NCBI GenBank assembly: GCA_951812715.1
Contig: OX638323.1
Span: 3,080,577-3,144,576, forward strand
Length of the DNA: 64,000 bases
Reading direction: 5' to 3'
Source of the DNA: an uncultured Pseudohongiella sp.
GTDB taxonomy: Bacteria; Pseudomonadota; Gammaproteobacteria; Pseudomonadales; Pseudohongiellaceae
Both the position numbers and the translations under genes were made by a program. The notes beneath the pieces are model-generated. The model searched no databases. It was not told where the DNA came from and saw only the letters and a program-made list of their open reading frames with translations. This document shows, in pieces, positions 55,871 to 64,000 of the stretch. Every line of letters begins with the position of its first letter. The stretch's first letter is position 1.

Positions 55871-56709
55871 ACACGGTAGCCGAAGCTCTGGAGCTAACGC
55901 GGGAACTGCGGCAGGTCAGCGACAGCCCGCGGCTCGACGTGGAACTACTGCTTGCCCATACATTGCAACTGGGCCGCGGCGCCTTGCATGCCCACCCGGA
56001 GCGATTGCTCGCCGCGGTCGAGGCGCGGGAATTCCGCTGCTTGCTCGAACGCCGCAAGCAACGCGAACCGGTCGCCTATCTAATCGGCAGCGCCGCATTC
56101 ATGGATTTCGAGCTTGCGGTCAATCCGTCGGTGCTGATTCCTCGGCCGGAGACGGAATTGCTGGTGGAACTGGCGCTGGAGACGTTGGCGGGACAATCAG
56201 GCAAGTCCCTGAAAATCGCTGACCTCGGCACGGGCAGTGGCGCCATCGCCATCGCCCTGGCCCGGCGCGGCCCGGCCTGGTCGGTGCTGGGAGTAGACAT
56301 CAGCGAAGATGCGCTGATCCTGGCCCGGCGCAATGCCGCCGCGCTTGCCGCGAACAATGTGCGTTTCCGGCGCGGTTCCTGGTGCCAGGGTCTGAATCCC
56401 GATAGTTTCGACCTGATCGTCGCCAATCCCCCCTATGTGGCCCGCGGCGACCCCGCCTTGCATCCAGACTGCGCGTTCGAGCCTGACATTGCCCTGTTCG
56501 CCGGCGCCGGCGGTCTGGCGGCGATTCGCGAGATCGTCTCCCAGGCTCGGCGCTGCCTGAAACCCGGCGGCTGGCTGCTGCTCGAATACGGCTACGACCA
56601 GCGCGGCCCGGTACAGGAGTCGCTGGCCGCGAATGACTATCGCGACATTGATTGCCGCAAGGATCACGCTGGCCACGACAGGCTCGCGCGAACGCGCCGT
56701 CCCCTTTGA
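55867..56709 (+). CDS. prmC: Release factor glutamine methyltransferase
   Basis: A 280-residue SAM-dependent methyltransferase. SAM-binding [16 protein letters not shown], catalytic NPPY in [13 protein letters not shown], and [11 protein letters not shown]. It methylates the Gln of the GGQ motif in release factors. ATGA overlap with prfA. Directly after it (56794-56809) lies a single GTGGGTGTCCCATGAC repeat core. Confidence 0.93.
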   Translation: MNTVAEALELTRELRQVSDSPRLDVELLLAHTLQLGRGALHAHPERLLAAVEAREFRCLLERRKQREPVAYLIGSAAFMDFELAVNPSVLIPRPETELLVELALETLAGQSGKSLKIADLGTGSGAIAIALARRGPAWSVLGVDISEDALILARRNAAALAANNVRFRRGSWCQGLNPDSFDLIVANPPYVARGDPALHPDCAFEPDIALFAGAGGLAAIREIVSQARRCLKPGGWLLLEYGYDQRGPVQESLAANDYRDIDCRKDHAGHDRLARTRRPL

Positions 56710-56872
56710 ATTCCGCGGCAAACCGACACTCGCCGCGCCATTGGTGAAGGTTGGCCTTGCCGCACATACCTGTCCTTCGATGATGGTGCGAGAGTGGGTG
56801 TCCCATGACAGTGTATAATCAACCTTCATTGATTATGCGCCGTCTTTCCCTCCTTCCGGATCCGGTCCACGC

Positions 56873-57640
56873 ATGATCCGGATTGCCAATGTGAAAGAAC
56901 AGCAGTTACTTCGATTCAGCCGCCAGATCATGTTGCCGGAGATGGATATTGCCGGGCAGCGGAAACTGGTCGATGCCCGCGTGCTGGTCATTGGTATGGG
57001 AGGACTCGGCTGTCCCGCGGCGATGTACCTCGCCGCCGCGGGAGTAGGCTGCCTGCTGGTCGCCGATGACGATGTTGTCGAAATCACCAACTTGCAGCGC
57101 CAGATCGCTCATGCCGAGCAGTCACTGGGTCAGGCCAAGGTCGAATCCGCTCGCGAACGCCTGTTGAGCCTGAATCCCGACGTCGAAGTAACAACCATGC
57201 GTGAGCGCCTGCAAGGCGCCCGGCTCGGCGAAGCAGTAGCCCAGGCCGACCTCGTACTCGACGCCTGCGACAACTTCGAATCGCGTTTCGAGATCAACAA
57301 GGCCTGCATCGCCAACCGCAAGCCGCTCATATCAGCCGCCGCCATCCGCATGCAGGGCCAGATTGCCGCCTTCGACCCGAACGACCCCGCAAGTCCCTGT
57401 TATCATTGCCTGTACCCACAGGTCGGCGAACTCGACACGAGTTGCGCCCGTAACGGCGTCATGGCGCCGCTGGTCGGGATCATCGGCTCGGTGCAAGCCA
57501 TGGAAGCCATCAAGATGATCACCGGCATAGGCCAATCCCTGGTCGGCCGCCTGCTGCTCCTCGACGCCACCGTCATGCAATGGCGCGAACTGAAACTACC
57601 AAAGGATCTAAGCTGTGAAGCCTGTTCAACGCAAATCTGA
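56873..57640 (+). CDS. MoeB/ThiF-type adenylyltransferase
   Basis: A 255-residue E1-like protein. RFSRQIMLPEMDIAGQRKL, nucleotide loop VIGMGGLGCPAAMYLAAAGVG, catalytic Asp in LVLDACDNFESRFEIN, and two zinc CxxC pairs (CYHC and CEAC). It adenylates the C-terminus of a small sulphur carrier (MoaD or ThiS). Position after prmC matches moeB in Pseudomonas, but the sequence alone does not separate MoeB from ThiF. TATAAT at 56813-56818 may be part of its promoter. Confidence 0.87.
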   Translation: MIRIANVKEQQLLRFSRQIMLPEMDIAGQRKLVDARVLVIGMGGLGCPAAMYLAAAGVGCLLVADDDVVEITNLQRQIAHAEQSLGQAKVESARERLLSLNPDVEVTTMRERLQGARLGEAVAQADLVLDACDNFESRFEINKACIANRKPLISAAAIRMQGQIAAFDPNDPASPCYHCLYPQVGELDTSCARNGVMAPLVGIIGSVQAMEAIKMITGIGQSLVGRLLLLDATVMQWRELKLPKDLSCEACSTQI

Positions 57641-57856
57641 GAAAATTCCTGGAGGCGACTGGCCCCAGAGCCACGACAATCCGATTTCCGATGCCGACGC
57701 GAGGCGCGTGGCTGACAGATCTCGTGAGCCTCGCGGAGGAGCGTTACATGGATGCGCCAAGGCGACGACGATCCGATTCTCGCCGCGCCAGGATGACCAG
57801 GCGAGATTAAGCCCGCGAGACCCGTCAGCCGCACACCGGACTAGACTAGTAGCGCC
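57641..57856. other. Gap between the moeB-like gene and the helicase gene
   Basis: About 215 bp. A plus-strand frame crosses it but overlaps both neighbours and has no known content. No terminator is evident. Confidence 0.35.
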
Positions 57857-59104
57857 ATGCAAGCCATAAACGAATCCCTGACAACCTTCGACGTCTTCGA
57901 CCTGCGGCAGCCCGTGCGCGAAGCCATCCGCGCCCTTGGCTTCACCCATTGCACGCCGATCCAGGCCGAAAGCCTCCAGCACACCTTGCAAGGCCACGAC
58001 GTCACCGGCAAGGCCCAGACCGGCACCGGCAAGACCGCCGCCTTTCTGATCACCATCATCAACGACCTGCTCAGCAATCCCCCGGACGGCGAACGTTATC
58101 TGGCCGAACCCCGCGCTCTGGTCATCGCGCCCACCCGGGAACTTGCCGGCCAGATTGCAGCCGATGCAGAAAAGCTCACCCGTTTCTGTGACTTGCATAC
58201 TGTTATTCTGGTCGGTGGGGAAGACTATCGGAAACAGCACAGCGCGCTCGAAGCCCGACCCGTCGATATTGTCGTGGCCACCCCAGGCCGCCTGATCGAT
58301 TTCGTACGCAACGACAATATCTATCTCGGCATGATCGAACTGCTCGTGCTCGACGAAGCCGACCGCATGCTCGACATGGGCTTCATTCCCCAGGTGCGCC
58401 AGATCGTTTCGCGCACGCCGGCCAAGGATTGCCGCCAGACCTTGCTATACAGCGCCACATTCCCGCCGGAAATCGTCGAACTCGCCGGCCGCTGGGCGCT
58501 GGACCCGGTCATGGTCGAAGTAGACCCGGAAAATATCGCCGCCGAAGCAGTGGATCAGAAGGTCTTTCTGGTGACTACCGCCGACAAATACCATCTCTTG
58601 TATAACCTGCTCACCGAACCGGGCAAAACCAGGGTGCTGGTGTTCAGTAACCGCCGGGACCAGGTGCGCAGGCTCGCCGATGACCTGTTCCGCAACGGCG
58701 TCAACTGCGGCGTTTTGTCCGGCGAGATTCCCCAGCACAAGCGCACCCGCACCTTGAGTCAGTTCAAGTCCGGCGAAATCCAGGTGCTGGTGGCGACCGA
58801 CGTGGCTGGCCGCGGGCTGCATATCGAAGACGTGACCCACGTGATCAATTACACATTGCCCGAAGAGCCCGACGATTACGTGCATCGTATCGGCCGCACC
58901 GGCCGCGCCGGCAGCGTTGGCACTTCCATCAGTTTCGCCTGCGAAGAGGATTCCTTCCTGTTGCCGCCGATCGAGGAAAAGCTCGGTGGCAAGCTGGAAT
59001 GCATCCACCCGCAAGACGCGCAATTGCAGCCGGCGCCACCGTTCCAGCGCCCGTCCCGGCTGCGCGAAAAACCCCCGCGCCCCCGTACCCGCCACCGGCG
59101 CTAG
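57857..59104 (+). CDS. rhlB: DEAD-box RNA helicase, RhlB-like
   Basis: A 415-residue protein. Q-motif FDVFDLRQPVREAIRALGFTHCTPIQ, Walker A AQTGTGKT, PTRELAGQI, TPGRLIDF, DEAD as LVLDEADRMLDMGF, SAT in YSATFPPEI, and RIGRTGRAG. Basic, proline-rich C-terminus (PSRLREKPPRPRTRHRR). RhlB partners with the RNA degradosome. In this position, just upstream of rpsJ, it takes the place where fusA/tuf usually lie. Confidence 0.88.
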   Translation: MQAINESLTTFDVFDLRQPVREAIRALGFTHCTPIQAESLQHTLQGHDVTGKAQTGTGKTAAFLITIINDLLSNPPDGERYLAEPRALVIAPTRELAGQIAADAEKLTRFCDLHTVILVGGEDYRKQHSALEARPVDIVVATPGRLIDFVRNDNIYLGMIELLVLDEADRMLDMGFIPQVRQIVSRTPAKDCRQTLLYSATFPPEIVELAGRWALDPVMVEVDPENIAAEAVDQKVFLVTTADKYHLLYNLLTEPGKTRVLVFSNRRDQVRRLADDLFRNGVNCGVLSGEIPQHKRTRTLSQFKSGEIQVLVATDVAGRGLHIEDVTHVINYTLPEEPDDYVHRIGRTGRAGSVGTSISFACEEDSFLLPPIEEKLGGKLECIHPQDAQLQPAPPFQRPSRLREKPPRPRTRHRR

Positions 59105-59287
59105 CCCGACCTTGAAGCGGGCCGCGAGAAAGCCTTGGTTTTATAGTGATTTTTGCTTGACACCCCAACCCGAAGCCATCAAAATACGCGCCTTTTTGGA
59201 GCAGGTGAACCTGAGCTGGCTGATAGCGGGCCGCACAAGTTCCCGATACGTAATGCGGGCGCGGATCTAGAGCCTGGGTTTCGTTAA

Positions 59288-59608
<321 letters not shown>

Positions 59609-59626
59609 GCGGGCGGAACAAAACCA

Positions 59627-59661
59627 GGCAACGGGTAATCAGTCCCCGTTGCCCTTTTTTT
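59627..59661 (+). terminator. Rho-independent terminator after rpsJ
   Basis: GGCAACGGG (59627-59635) pairs perfectly with CCCGTTGCC (59645-59653), followed by CTTTTTTT. It separates rpsJ from the rest of the S10 operon. Confidence 0.85.
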
Positions 59662-59953
59662 GGCATAAGGATGCACTGACTATTCAGTACTTCCTTGCGG
59701 CGCCGGGATGCGCCGCCGGATTCGATGGCGCAAGTCATTGCATCCGGGAGCAAAACAGGATCACGCTTTTGTTTTGCGGCGGAGATCAATTTCAGGAATG
59801 AAATTGTTCGGGAAAACAGTCATTGGCGCACTGATGTCACGAATATCCATGTGATATCGCGCCAGGTGTAACGCAGCAGCGGCCATAGAGGGTTTCAGCC
59901 CCGTGCACGAAGACCCGTGGTTAAAGACCCGGGGTTAAACAGGTGTATAGCAA
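59662..59953 (+). promoter_or_regulatory. Structured leader of the rplC operon
   Basis: No gene. Two further perfect stems occur: GCGGCGC-CGGGAT-GCGCCGC (59697-59716) and GCAAAACA/TGTTTTGC (59750-59777). It probably holds the promoter and a structured 5' leader for rplC onwards, possibly an autoregulatory target of L4 as in the E. coli S10 leader (inference). Confidence 0.5.
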
Positions 59954-60604
59954 ATGTCATTAGGACTTGTCGGTCGCAAGAGCGGGATGACCCGTATCTT
60001 CACGGAAGACGGCGTCTCCGTGCCCGTGACCGTCGTTGAAGTACAGCCGAATCGGGTGACCCAGGTCAAGACGCCCGAGACGGACGGGTACAGCGCGATC
60101 CAGGTGACCATGGGCGCGCGCAAGCCCAAGCGCGTCAACAAGAGCCAGTCGGGACATTTCGGCAAGGCCGGCACCGAAGCCGGCGAAGGCTTGTGGGAAT
60201 TTCGCACCGAAGACGCGGACCTCGGCGACATCGGCGCCGGCAGCGAAATCAAGGTAGACCTGTTCGAAGCGGGGCAAAAAGTCGATGTCACCGGCGTCTC
60301 GAAGGGCAAAGGCTTTCAGGGTACTGTCAAGCGGCACAACTTCAGCATGCAGGACGCCACCCACGGCAATTCCCTGTCCCACCGGGCCCCCGGTTCAATC
60401 GGCCAATGCCAGACTCCGGGCAAGGTGTTCAAGGGCAAGAAGATGGCCGGACAGATGGGCAATGTGCGGAAAACCGTGCAAAGCCTGGAAGTGGTGCGGG
60501 TGGACCTTGAAAACCATCTTCTTCTCATCAAGGGCGCGCTGCCGGGCGCAACCGGTTCCCGGGTCATTGTGCGGCCCGCGGTAAAAACGAAGCGAGCGAG
60601 CTGA
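59954..60604 (+). CDS. rplC: Large ribosomal subunit protein uL3
   Basis: A 216-residue protein. [16 protein letters not shown] at the N-terminus, [13 protein letters not shown], and the central extension [28 protein letters not shown], whose Gln is the PrmB methylation site region (GSIGQC). Followed 2 bp later by rplD. Confidence 0.96.
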   Translation: MSLGLVGRKSGMTRIFTEDGVSVPVTVVEVQPNRVTQVKTPETDGYSAIQVTMGARKPKRVNKSQSGHFGKAGTEAGEGLWEFRTEDADLGDIGAGSEIKVDLFEAGQKVDVTGVSKGKGFQGTVKRHNFSMQDATHGNSLSHRAPGSIGQCQTPGKVFKGKKMAGQMGNVRKTVQSLEVVRVDLENHLLLIKGALPGATGSRVIVRPAVKTKRAS

Positions 60605-60606
60605 TC

Positions 60607-61224
60607 ATGGAACTGGCTTTGACGGCGCCGGGCAAGAAGACCCGGAAAAAGATATCCCTTCCCGACGAAGCCTTTGCCAGGGAATTCAACGAACCGCTAG
60701 TGCATCAGACGGTTGTTACCTATCTGGCCGGCGCCCGCCAGGGCAGCGTCAAACAGAAAAACCGCTCCGAGGTACGTGGCGGCGGCCGCAAACCCTGGCG
60801 GCAGAAGGGTACCGGCCGAGCCCGGGCAGGCACCAACCGATCACCGATCTGGCGCAGCGGTGGCCTCACCTTCGCCGCTCGCCCGCGTGACTACAGCAAG
60901 AAGCTCAATCGCAAGATGTACCGCCGGGCCATGCAATGCATCCTGTCCGAACTGATTCGTCAGGAGCGGCTGATCGTGGTGGACGATTTCGTGCTGGAAA
61001 CCCACAAGACCAGAGACCTCTTGGTCAAGCTCAAGGAATTCGAGCTGGACAACGTGCTCATTGTCGCGGAGCAGGTCGAACGGAACCTCTATCTCGCCGC
61101 GCGCAATCTGCACAAGGTTGACGTACTCGACGCTCAGGCTATTGATCCGGTCAGCCTGATCGGCTTCGAAAAAGTGCTTTGTACGGTCGCTGCCATGAAG
61201 CAGATTGAAGGGATGCTATCGTGA
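60607..61224 (+). CDS. rplD: Large ribosomal subunit protein uL4
   Basis: A 205-residue protein. The extended loop has [25 protein letters not shown], then [13 protein letters not shown], lining the exit tunnel. In E. coli L4 also represses the S10 operon. Its stop overlaps the GTG start of rplW (GTGA). Confidence 0.96.
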   Translation: MELALTAPGKKTRKKISLPDEAFAREFNEPLVHQTVVTYLAGARQGSVKQKNRSEVRGGGRKPWRQKGTGRARAGTNRSPIWRSGGLTFAARPRDYSKKLNRKMYRRAMQCILSELIRQERLIVVDDFVLETHKTRDLLVKLKEFELDNVLIVAEQVERNLYLAARNLHKVDVLDAQAIDPVSLIGFEKVLCTVAAMKQIEGMLS

Positions 61225-61520
61225 ACAAGGAACGCATGTATCAGGTATTGCTGGCGCCACATGTGTCCGAGAAGACCACCATAGCCGGCGACGCGAACAA
61301 TCAGTACGCCTTCCGGGTGGCGCGGGACGCCACCAAGGCGGAAATCAAGACCGCGGTAGAAGCCATTTTCGCCGTGGTAGTCACCGATCTGCAAGTTCTC
61401 AATGTGAAAGGCAAGGTCAAGGGCGCCGCGCGCGGCCGCCCGCGCAAGCGCCCGAATTGGCGCAAGGCCTACGTGCGGTTGCAGGAAGGCGATGAAATCG
61501 ATTTGGCGGGCATAGGTTAG
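61221..61520 (+). CDS. rplW: Large ribosomal subunit protein uL23
   Basis: A 99-residue protein. GTG start overlapping the rplD stop. [12 protein letters not shown], then [21 protein letters not shown] and a C-terminal [17 protein letters not shown]. It is the docking site for trigger factor and SRP at the tunnel exit. Confidence 0.95.
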   Translation: MNKERMYQVLLAPHVSEKTTIAGDANNQYAFRVARDATKAEIKTAVEAIFAVVVTDLQVLNVKGKVKGAARGRPRKRPNWRKAYVRLQEGDEIDLAGIG

Positions 61521-61536
61521 GAGCGGAGTTCAGATT

Positions 61537-62367
61537 ATGCCGGTAGTAAAATGCAAACCGACCTCGCCCGGACGCCGATTCGTGGTCAAGGTGCGCCATC
61601 CCGAATTGCACAAGGGGGCGCCTTATGCTCCGCTTACCGCGCCCAAGCCGAAAACCGGCGGCCGCAACAACCAGGGCCGAATTACCCGTCGACACGCTGG
61701 CGGCGGCCACAAGCAGAAGTACCGAATCATCGATTTCCGCCGCGACAAGGACGATATCAAGGCAACCGTGGAGCGTCTGGAATATGACCCCAACCGCTCG
61801 GCCAACATCGCCCTGCTGCTCTATGCCGATGGCGAGCGCCGTTATATCGTCGCACCGGCAAAAGTAAGCGCCGGGGACACGGTAATTTCGGGCGTTGATT
61901 CGCCGATCAAGGTCGGCAATTGCCTGCCCTTGCGCAATATACCGCTCGGCAGCACCGTGCATTGCGTGGAATTGAAGCCGGGCAAGGGCGCCCAGATCGC
62001 GCGCAGCGCCGGCGCATCGATCCAGCTGGTGGCGCGGGAAGGCAAATACGCCACCTTGCGCCTGCGCTCCGGCGAAATGCGCAAGGTGCTGGCGGACTGC
62101 CGCGCGACCATGGGTGAGGTATCCAACTCGGAGCATTCCCTGCGTTCCCTGGGCAAGGCCGGCGCCAAACGCTGGCGCGGCGTGCGGCCCACGGTGCGCG
62201 GTGTGGCCATGAATCCGGTAGATCACCCGCATGGCGGCGGCGAAGGCAAGACTTCCGGCGGCCGCCATCCGGTATCGCCCACTGGCGTGCCGGCCAAGGG
62301 ATACAAGACTCGATCCAACAAGCGCACCGACAAATTGATCGTGCGGCGCAGGAAGTCGAACCGCTAA
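61537..62367 (+). CDS. rplB: Large ribosomal subunit protein uL2
   Basis: A 276-residue protein. [35 protein letters not shown], and the C-terminal [31 protein letters not shown], given here as the [12 protein letters not shown] core with the conserved His of the peptidyl-transferase region. It is in the usual order after rplW. Confidence 0.96.
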   Translation: MPVVKCKPTSPGRRFVVKVRHPELHKGAPYAPLTAPKPKTGGRNNQGRITRRHAGGGHKQKYRIIDFRRDKDDIKATVERLEYDPNRSANIALLLYADGERRYIVAPAKVSAGDTVISGVDSPIKVGNCLPLRNIPLGSTVHCVELKPGKGAQIARSAGASIQLVAREGKYATLRLRSGEMRKVLADCRATMGEVSNSEHSLRSLGKAGAKRWRGVRPTVRGVAMNPVDHPHGGGEGKTSGGRHPVSPTGVPAKGYKTRSNKRTDKLIVRRRKSNR

Positions 62368-62390
62368 GTGAAGGGGAGAGGAAGCGAACA

Positions 62391-62669
62391 GTGCCACGTT
62401 CATTGAAAAAAGGCCCGTTTATCGATCTTCACTTGATGAAGAAGGTGCAAAAGGCCGTGGAAAACAACGACAAGCGGCCGATCAAGACCTGGTCGCGGCG
62501 GTCCATGATCTCTCCGGACATGCTTGGCCTGACCATTGCCGTGCATAACGGCCGCCAGCATGTGCCGGTTTTCGTCAGCGAGGATATGGTCGGTCACAAG
62601 CTCGGCGAGTTTGCCTTGACCCGCACCTATCGCAGTCATGTCGCCGACAAGAAGGCGAAGCGGCGCTAG
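62391..62669 (+). CDS. rpsS: Small ribosomal subunit protein uS19
   Basis: A 92-residue protein. GTG start at 62391 with AGGAAG upstream gives [30 protein letters not shown], then [17 protein letters not shown]. It binds 16S rRNA in the head together with S13. Confidence 0.95.
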   Translation: MPRSLKKGPFIDLHLMKKVQKAVENNDKRPIKTWSRRSMISPDMLGLTIAVHNGRQHVPVFVSEDMVGHKLGEFALTRTYRSHVADKKAKRR

Positions 62670-62678
62670 GAGAGACAG

Positions 62679-63020
62679 ATGGAAGTTGCGGCAAAATTGC
62701 GAGGCGCGCGGATTTCCGCGCAGAAGGCGCGGCTGGTGGCGGACCAGATTCGCGGCAAGCAGGTTGAAGAAGCGTTGCAGGTTTTGACCTTCAGCACCCG
62801 CAAGGGAGCAGCGATTATCCGCAAGTTGCTGAATTCGGCGATCGCCAATGCCGAGCACAACGAAGGCGCCGATGTCGATGAATTAAAGGTGGCGACGATT
62901 TGCGTGGACGACGCGCGCACCTTGAAGCGCATCAGGCCGCGAGCGAAAGGGCGGGCAGACCGCATTTTCAAGCGGTCGTGCCATATCACCATCAAGGTCG
63001 CCGACGGCGAGGAGAACTGA
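62679..63020 (+). CDS. rplV: Large ribosomal subunit protein uL22
   Basis: A 113-residue protein. [23 protein letters not shown] at the N-terminus, then the tunnel hairpin [21 protein letters not shown] with [11 protein letters not shown] at the end. ATG 62679 follows AGGAGAG. Confidence 0.95.
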   Translation: MEVAAKLRGARISAQKARLVADQIRGKQVEEALQVLTFSTRKGAAIIRKLLNSAIANAEHNEGADVDELKVATICVDDARTLKRIRPRAKGRADRIFKRSCHITIKVADGEEN

Positions 63021-63074
63021 ATGGGTCAGCACACACACAGTCGCGGACCGGCGAGAACGGACTAGGGCAAATAC

Positions 63075-63758
63075 ATGGGTCAGAAAGCACATCCCACCGG
63101 AATCCGGCTCGGAATCGTCAAGCGCCACGCTTCATTGTGGTATGCCGAAGGCGAGCAATATGCGGAAAATCTGCTCGTAGACCTTAAAGTGCGCGAGTAC
63201 ATTCGCAAGAAACTCGCCAACGCTTCGGTGTCCCGGGTGGAAATCGAGCGGCCCGCCGAAACGGCGCGGATCACGATTCACACCGCGCGTCCCGGCATTG
63301 TGATCGGCAAGAAGGGTGAGGACGTCGAGAAGCTGCGCGCCGCGCTGGCGGTTTTGATGGAACTCGATCAAAAGGCCGTGCAAGTGAATATCGAAGAGAT
63401 ACGCAAGCCCGATCTCGACGCGCAACTCGTCGCCGACAGCGTGGCTCAGCAACTCGAACGGCGGGTGATGTTCCGCCGGGCGATGAAGCGCGCCGTGCAG
63501 AACGCGATGCGGCAAGGCGCGGGAGGCATCAAGGTACAAGTGGGCGGACGCCTCGGCGGCGCGGAGATTGCCCGATCGGAATGGTATCGGGAAGGACGCG
63601 TGCCGTTGCACACGTTTCGCGCGGATATCGATTATGCGACTTCGGAAGCCAGCACCACCTACGGCGTGATCGGCGTAAAGGTGTGGATATTCAAGGGCGA
63701 AGTGCTTGACCTCGATGAGGCCATGCTGGCGCCCCGGTCGAAATCAGGCCAGGGCTAA
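63075..63758 (+). CDS. rpsC: Small ribosomal subunit protein uS3
   Basis: A 227-residue protein. [20 protein letters not shown] domain with [17 protein letters not shown], and [31 protein letters not shown], read as [18 protein letters not shown] 14-codon frame at 63021-63065 also opens with ATGGGTCAG, echoing the true start at 63075. The sequence [16 protein letters not shown] tail is normal in length. Confidence 0.95.
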   Translation: MGQKAHPTGIRLGIVKRHASLWYAEGEQYAENLLVDLKVREYIRKKLANASVSRVEIERPAETARITIHTARPGIVIGKKGEDVEKLRAALAVLMELDQKAVQVNIEEIRKPDLDAQLVADSVAQQLERRVMFRRAMKRAVQNAMRQGAGGIKVQVGGRLGGAEIARSEWYREGRVPLHTFRADIDYATSEASTTYGVIGVKVWIFKGEVLDLDEAMLAPRSKSGQG

Positions 63759-63788
63759 ACGCCAAAGTAGAGAAAGGATCAAGTTGTC

Positions 63789-64000
63789 GTGTTACAGCCA
63801 AAGCGCACCAAATATCGCAAGATGCAGAAAGGCCGCAATCGCGGGCTGTCCCATCGCGGCAGTTCGGTTGATTTCGGTCAGTTCGGCTTGAAAGCACTTT
63901 CCCGCGGACGCCTGACCGCGCGTCAGATCGAGGCGGCGCGGCGGGCAATGACCCGGCGAGTGCGCCGCGGCGGCAAGATCTGGATCCGGGTGTTCCCGGA
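63789..64000 (+). CDS. rplP: Large ribosomal subunit protein uL16, cut by window end
   Basis: About 70 codons from a GTG start at 63789 with AAAGGA upstream: [17 protein letters not shown], then [12 protein letters not shown] and [26 protein letters not shown]. The remaining half lies beyond the window. It is in the usual order after rpsC. Confidence 0.95.
   Translation, partial: MLQPKRTKYRKMQKGRNRGLSHRGSSVDFGQFGLKALSRGRLTARQIEAARRAMTRRVRRGGKIWIRVFP

Overview
This 64 kb window is a gammaproteobacterial chromosome segment, GC-rich overall with several AT-rich islands. The right third (45.3-64 kb) carries housekeeping genes in the order I know from Pseudomonas. On the minus strand are TPR lipoprotein, lolB, ispE, tRNA-Gln, prs, rplY, pth and ychF. 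On the plus strand are hemA, prfA, prmC and a moeB-like gene, then an RhlB-type helicase and the S10 ribosomal operon (rpsJ to rplP, cut by the window end). The large outer-membrane TonB receptors, secreted peptidases and many decayed insertion sequences suggest an uncultured, probably marine or host-associated, heterotroph. That lifestyle is inference.

Region 0-12 kb is an accessory graveyard. It holds two tandem paralogous secreted proteins, an intact IS3-family element (3061-4423), fragments of Ig-like/EF-hand-like/FN3 modular surface proteins, a duplicated secreted-protein gene (4521 and 8146), a tandem pair of AT-rich secreted-protein genes (10756 and 11280), and IS3 and IS256 relics.

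Regions 12-26 kb and 33-45 kb together look like a peptide and hydroxyproline catabolic island. It has a Cys/Cys 4-hydroxyproline epimerase, an FAD D-amino-acid dehydrogenase, a DHDPS-fold deaminase candidate and an aldehyde dehydrogenase. These are the four steps from trans-4-hydroxy-L-proline to 2-oxoglutarate. Alongside are a cis-3-hydroxyproline dehydratase-like enolase-superfamily enzyme, a second proline-racemase-family protein lacking both catalytic cysteines, DUF885, S9 and S10 peptidases, two amidohydrolases, an SNF sodium symporter, two TonB receptors and a GntR/FCD regulator. AT-rich palindromes recur in front of the main transcription units and are candidate operators for that regulator. 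The natural substrate could be collagen-like, hydroxyproline-containing peptides (inference).

Wedged between the two halves (26-33 kb) is a decaying bacteriocin-type export locus. It has a 75-codon double-glycine-leader peptide with a perfect Shine-Dalgarno sequence, three tandem CPBP membrane-protease homologues (candidate immunity proteins), a C39 peptidase-ABC exporter, and a HlyD/CvaA-type adaptor truncated at a short-repeat tract. IS relics surround it.

Several dispersed repeats stand out. A family with core TGGGTGTCCCAT occurs as a 39-bp tandem array at the lolB start, as an in-frame insertion inside ispE, after prmC, and at the break in the HlyD gene. There is also a 123-bp element with 20-bp terminal inverted repeats, and a hairpin-containing repeat near ispE and hemA.
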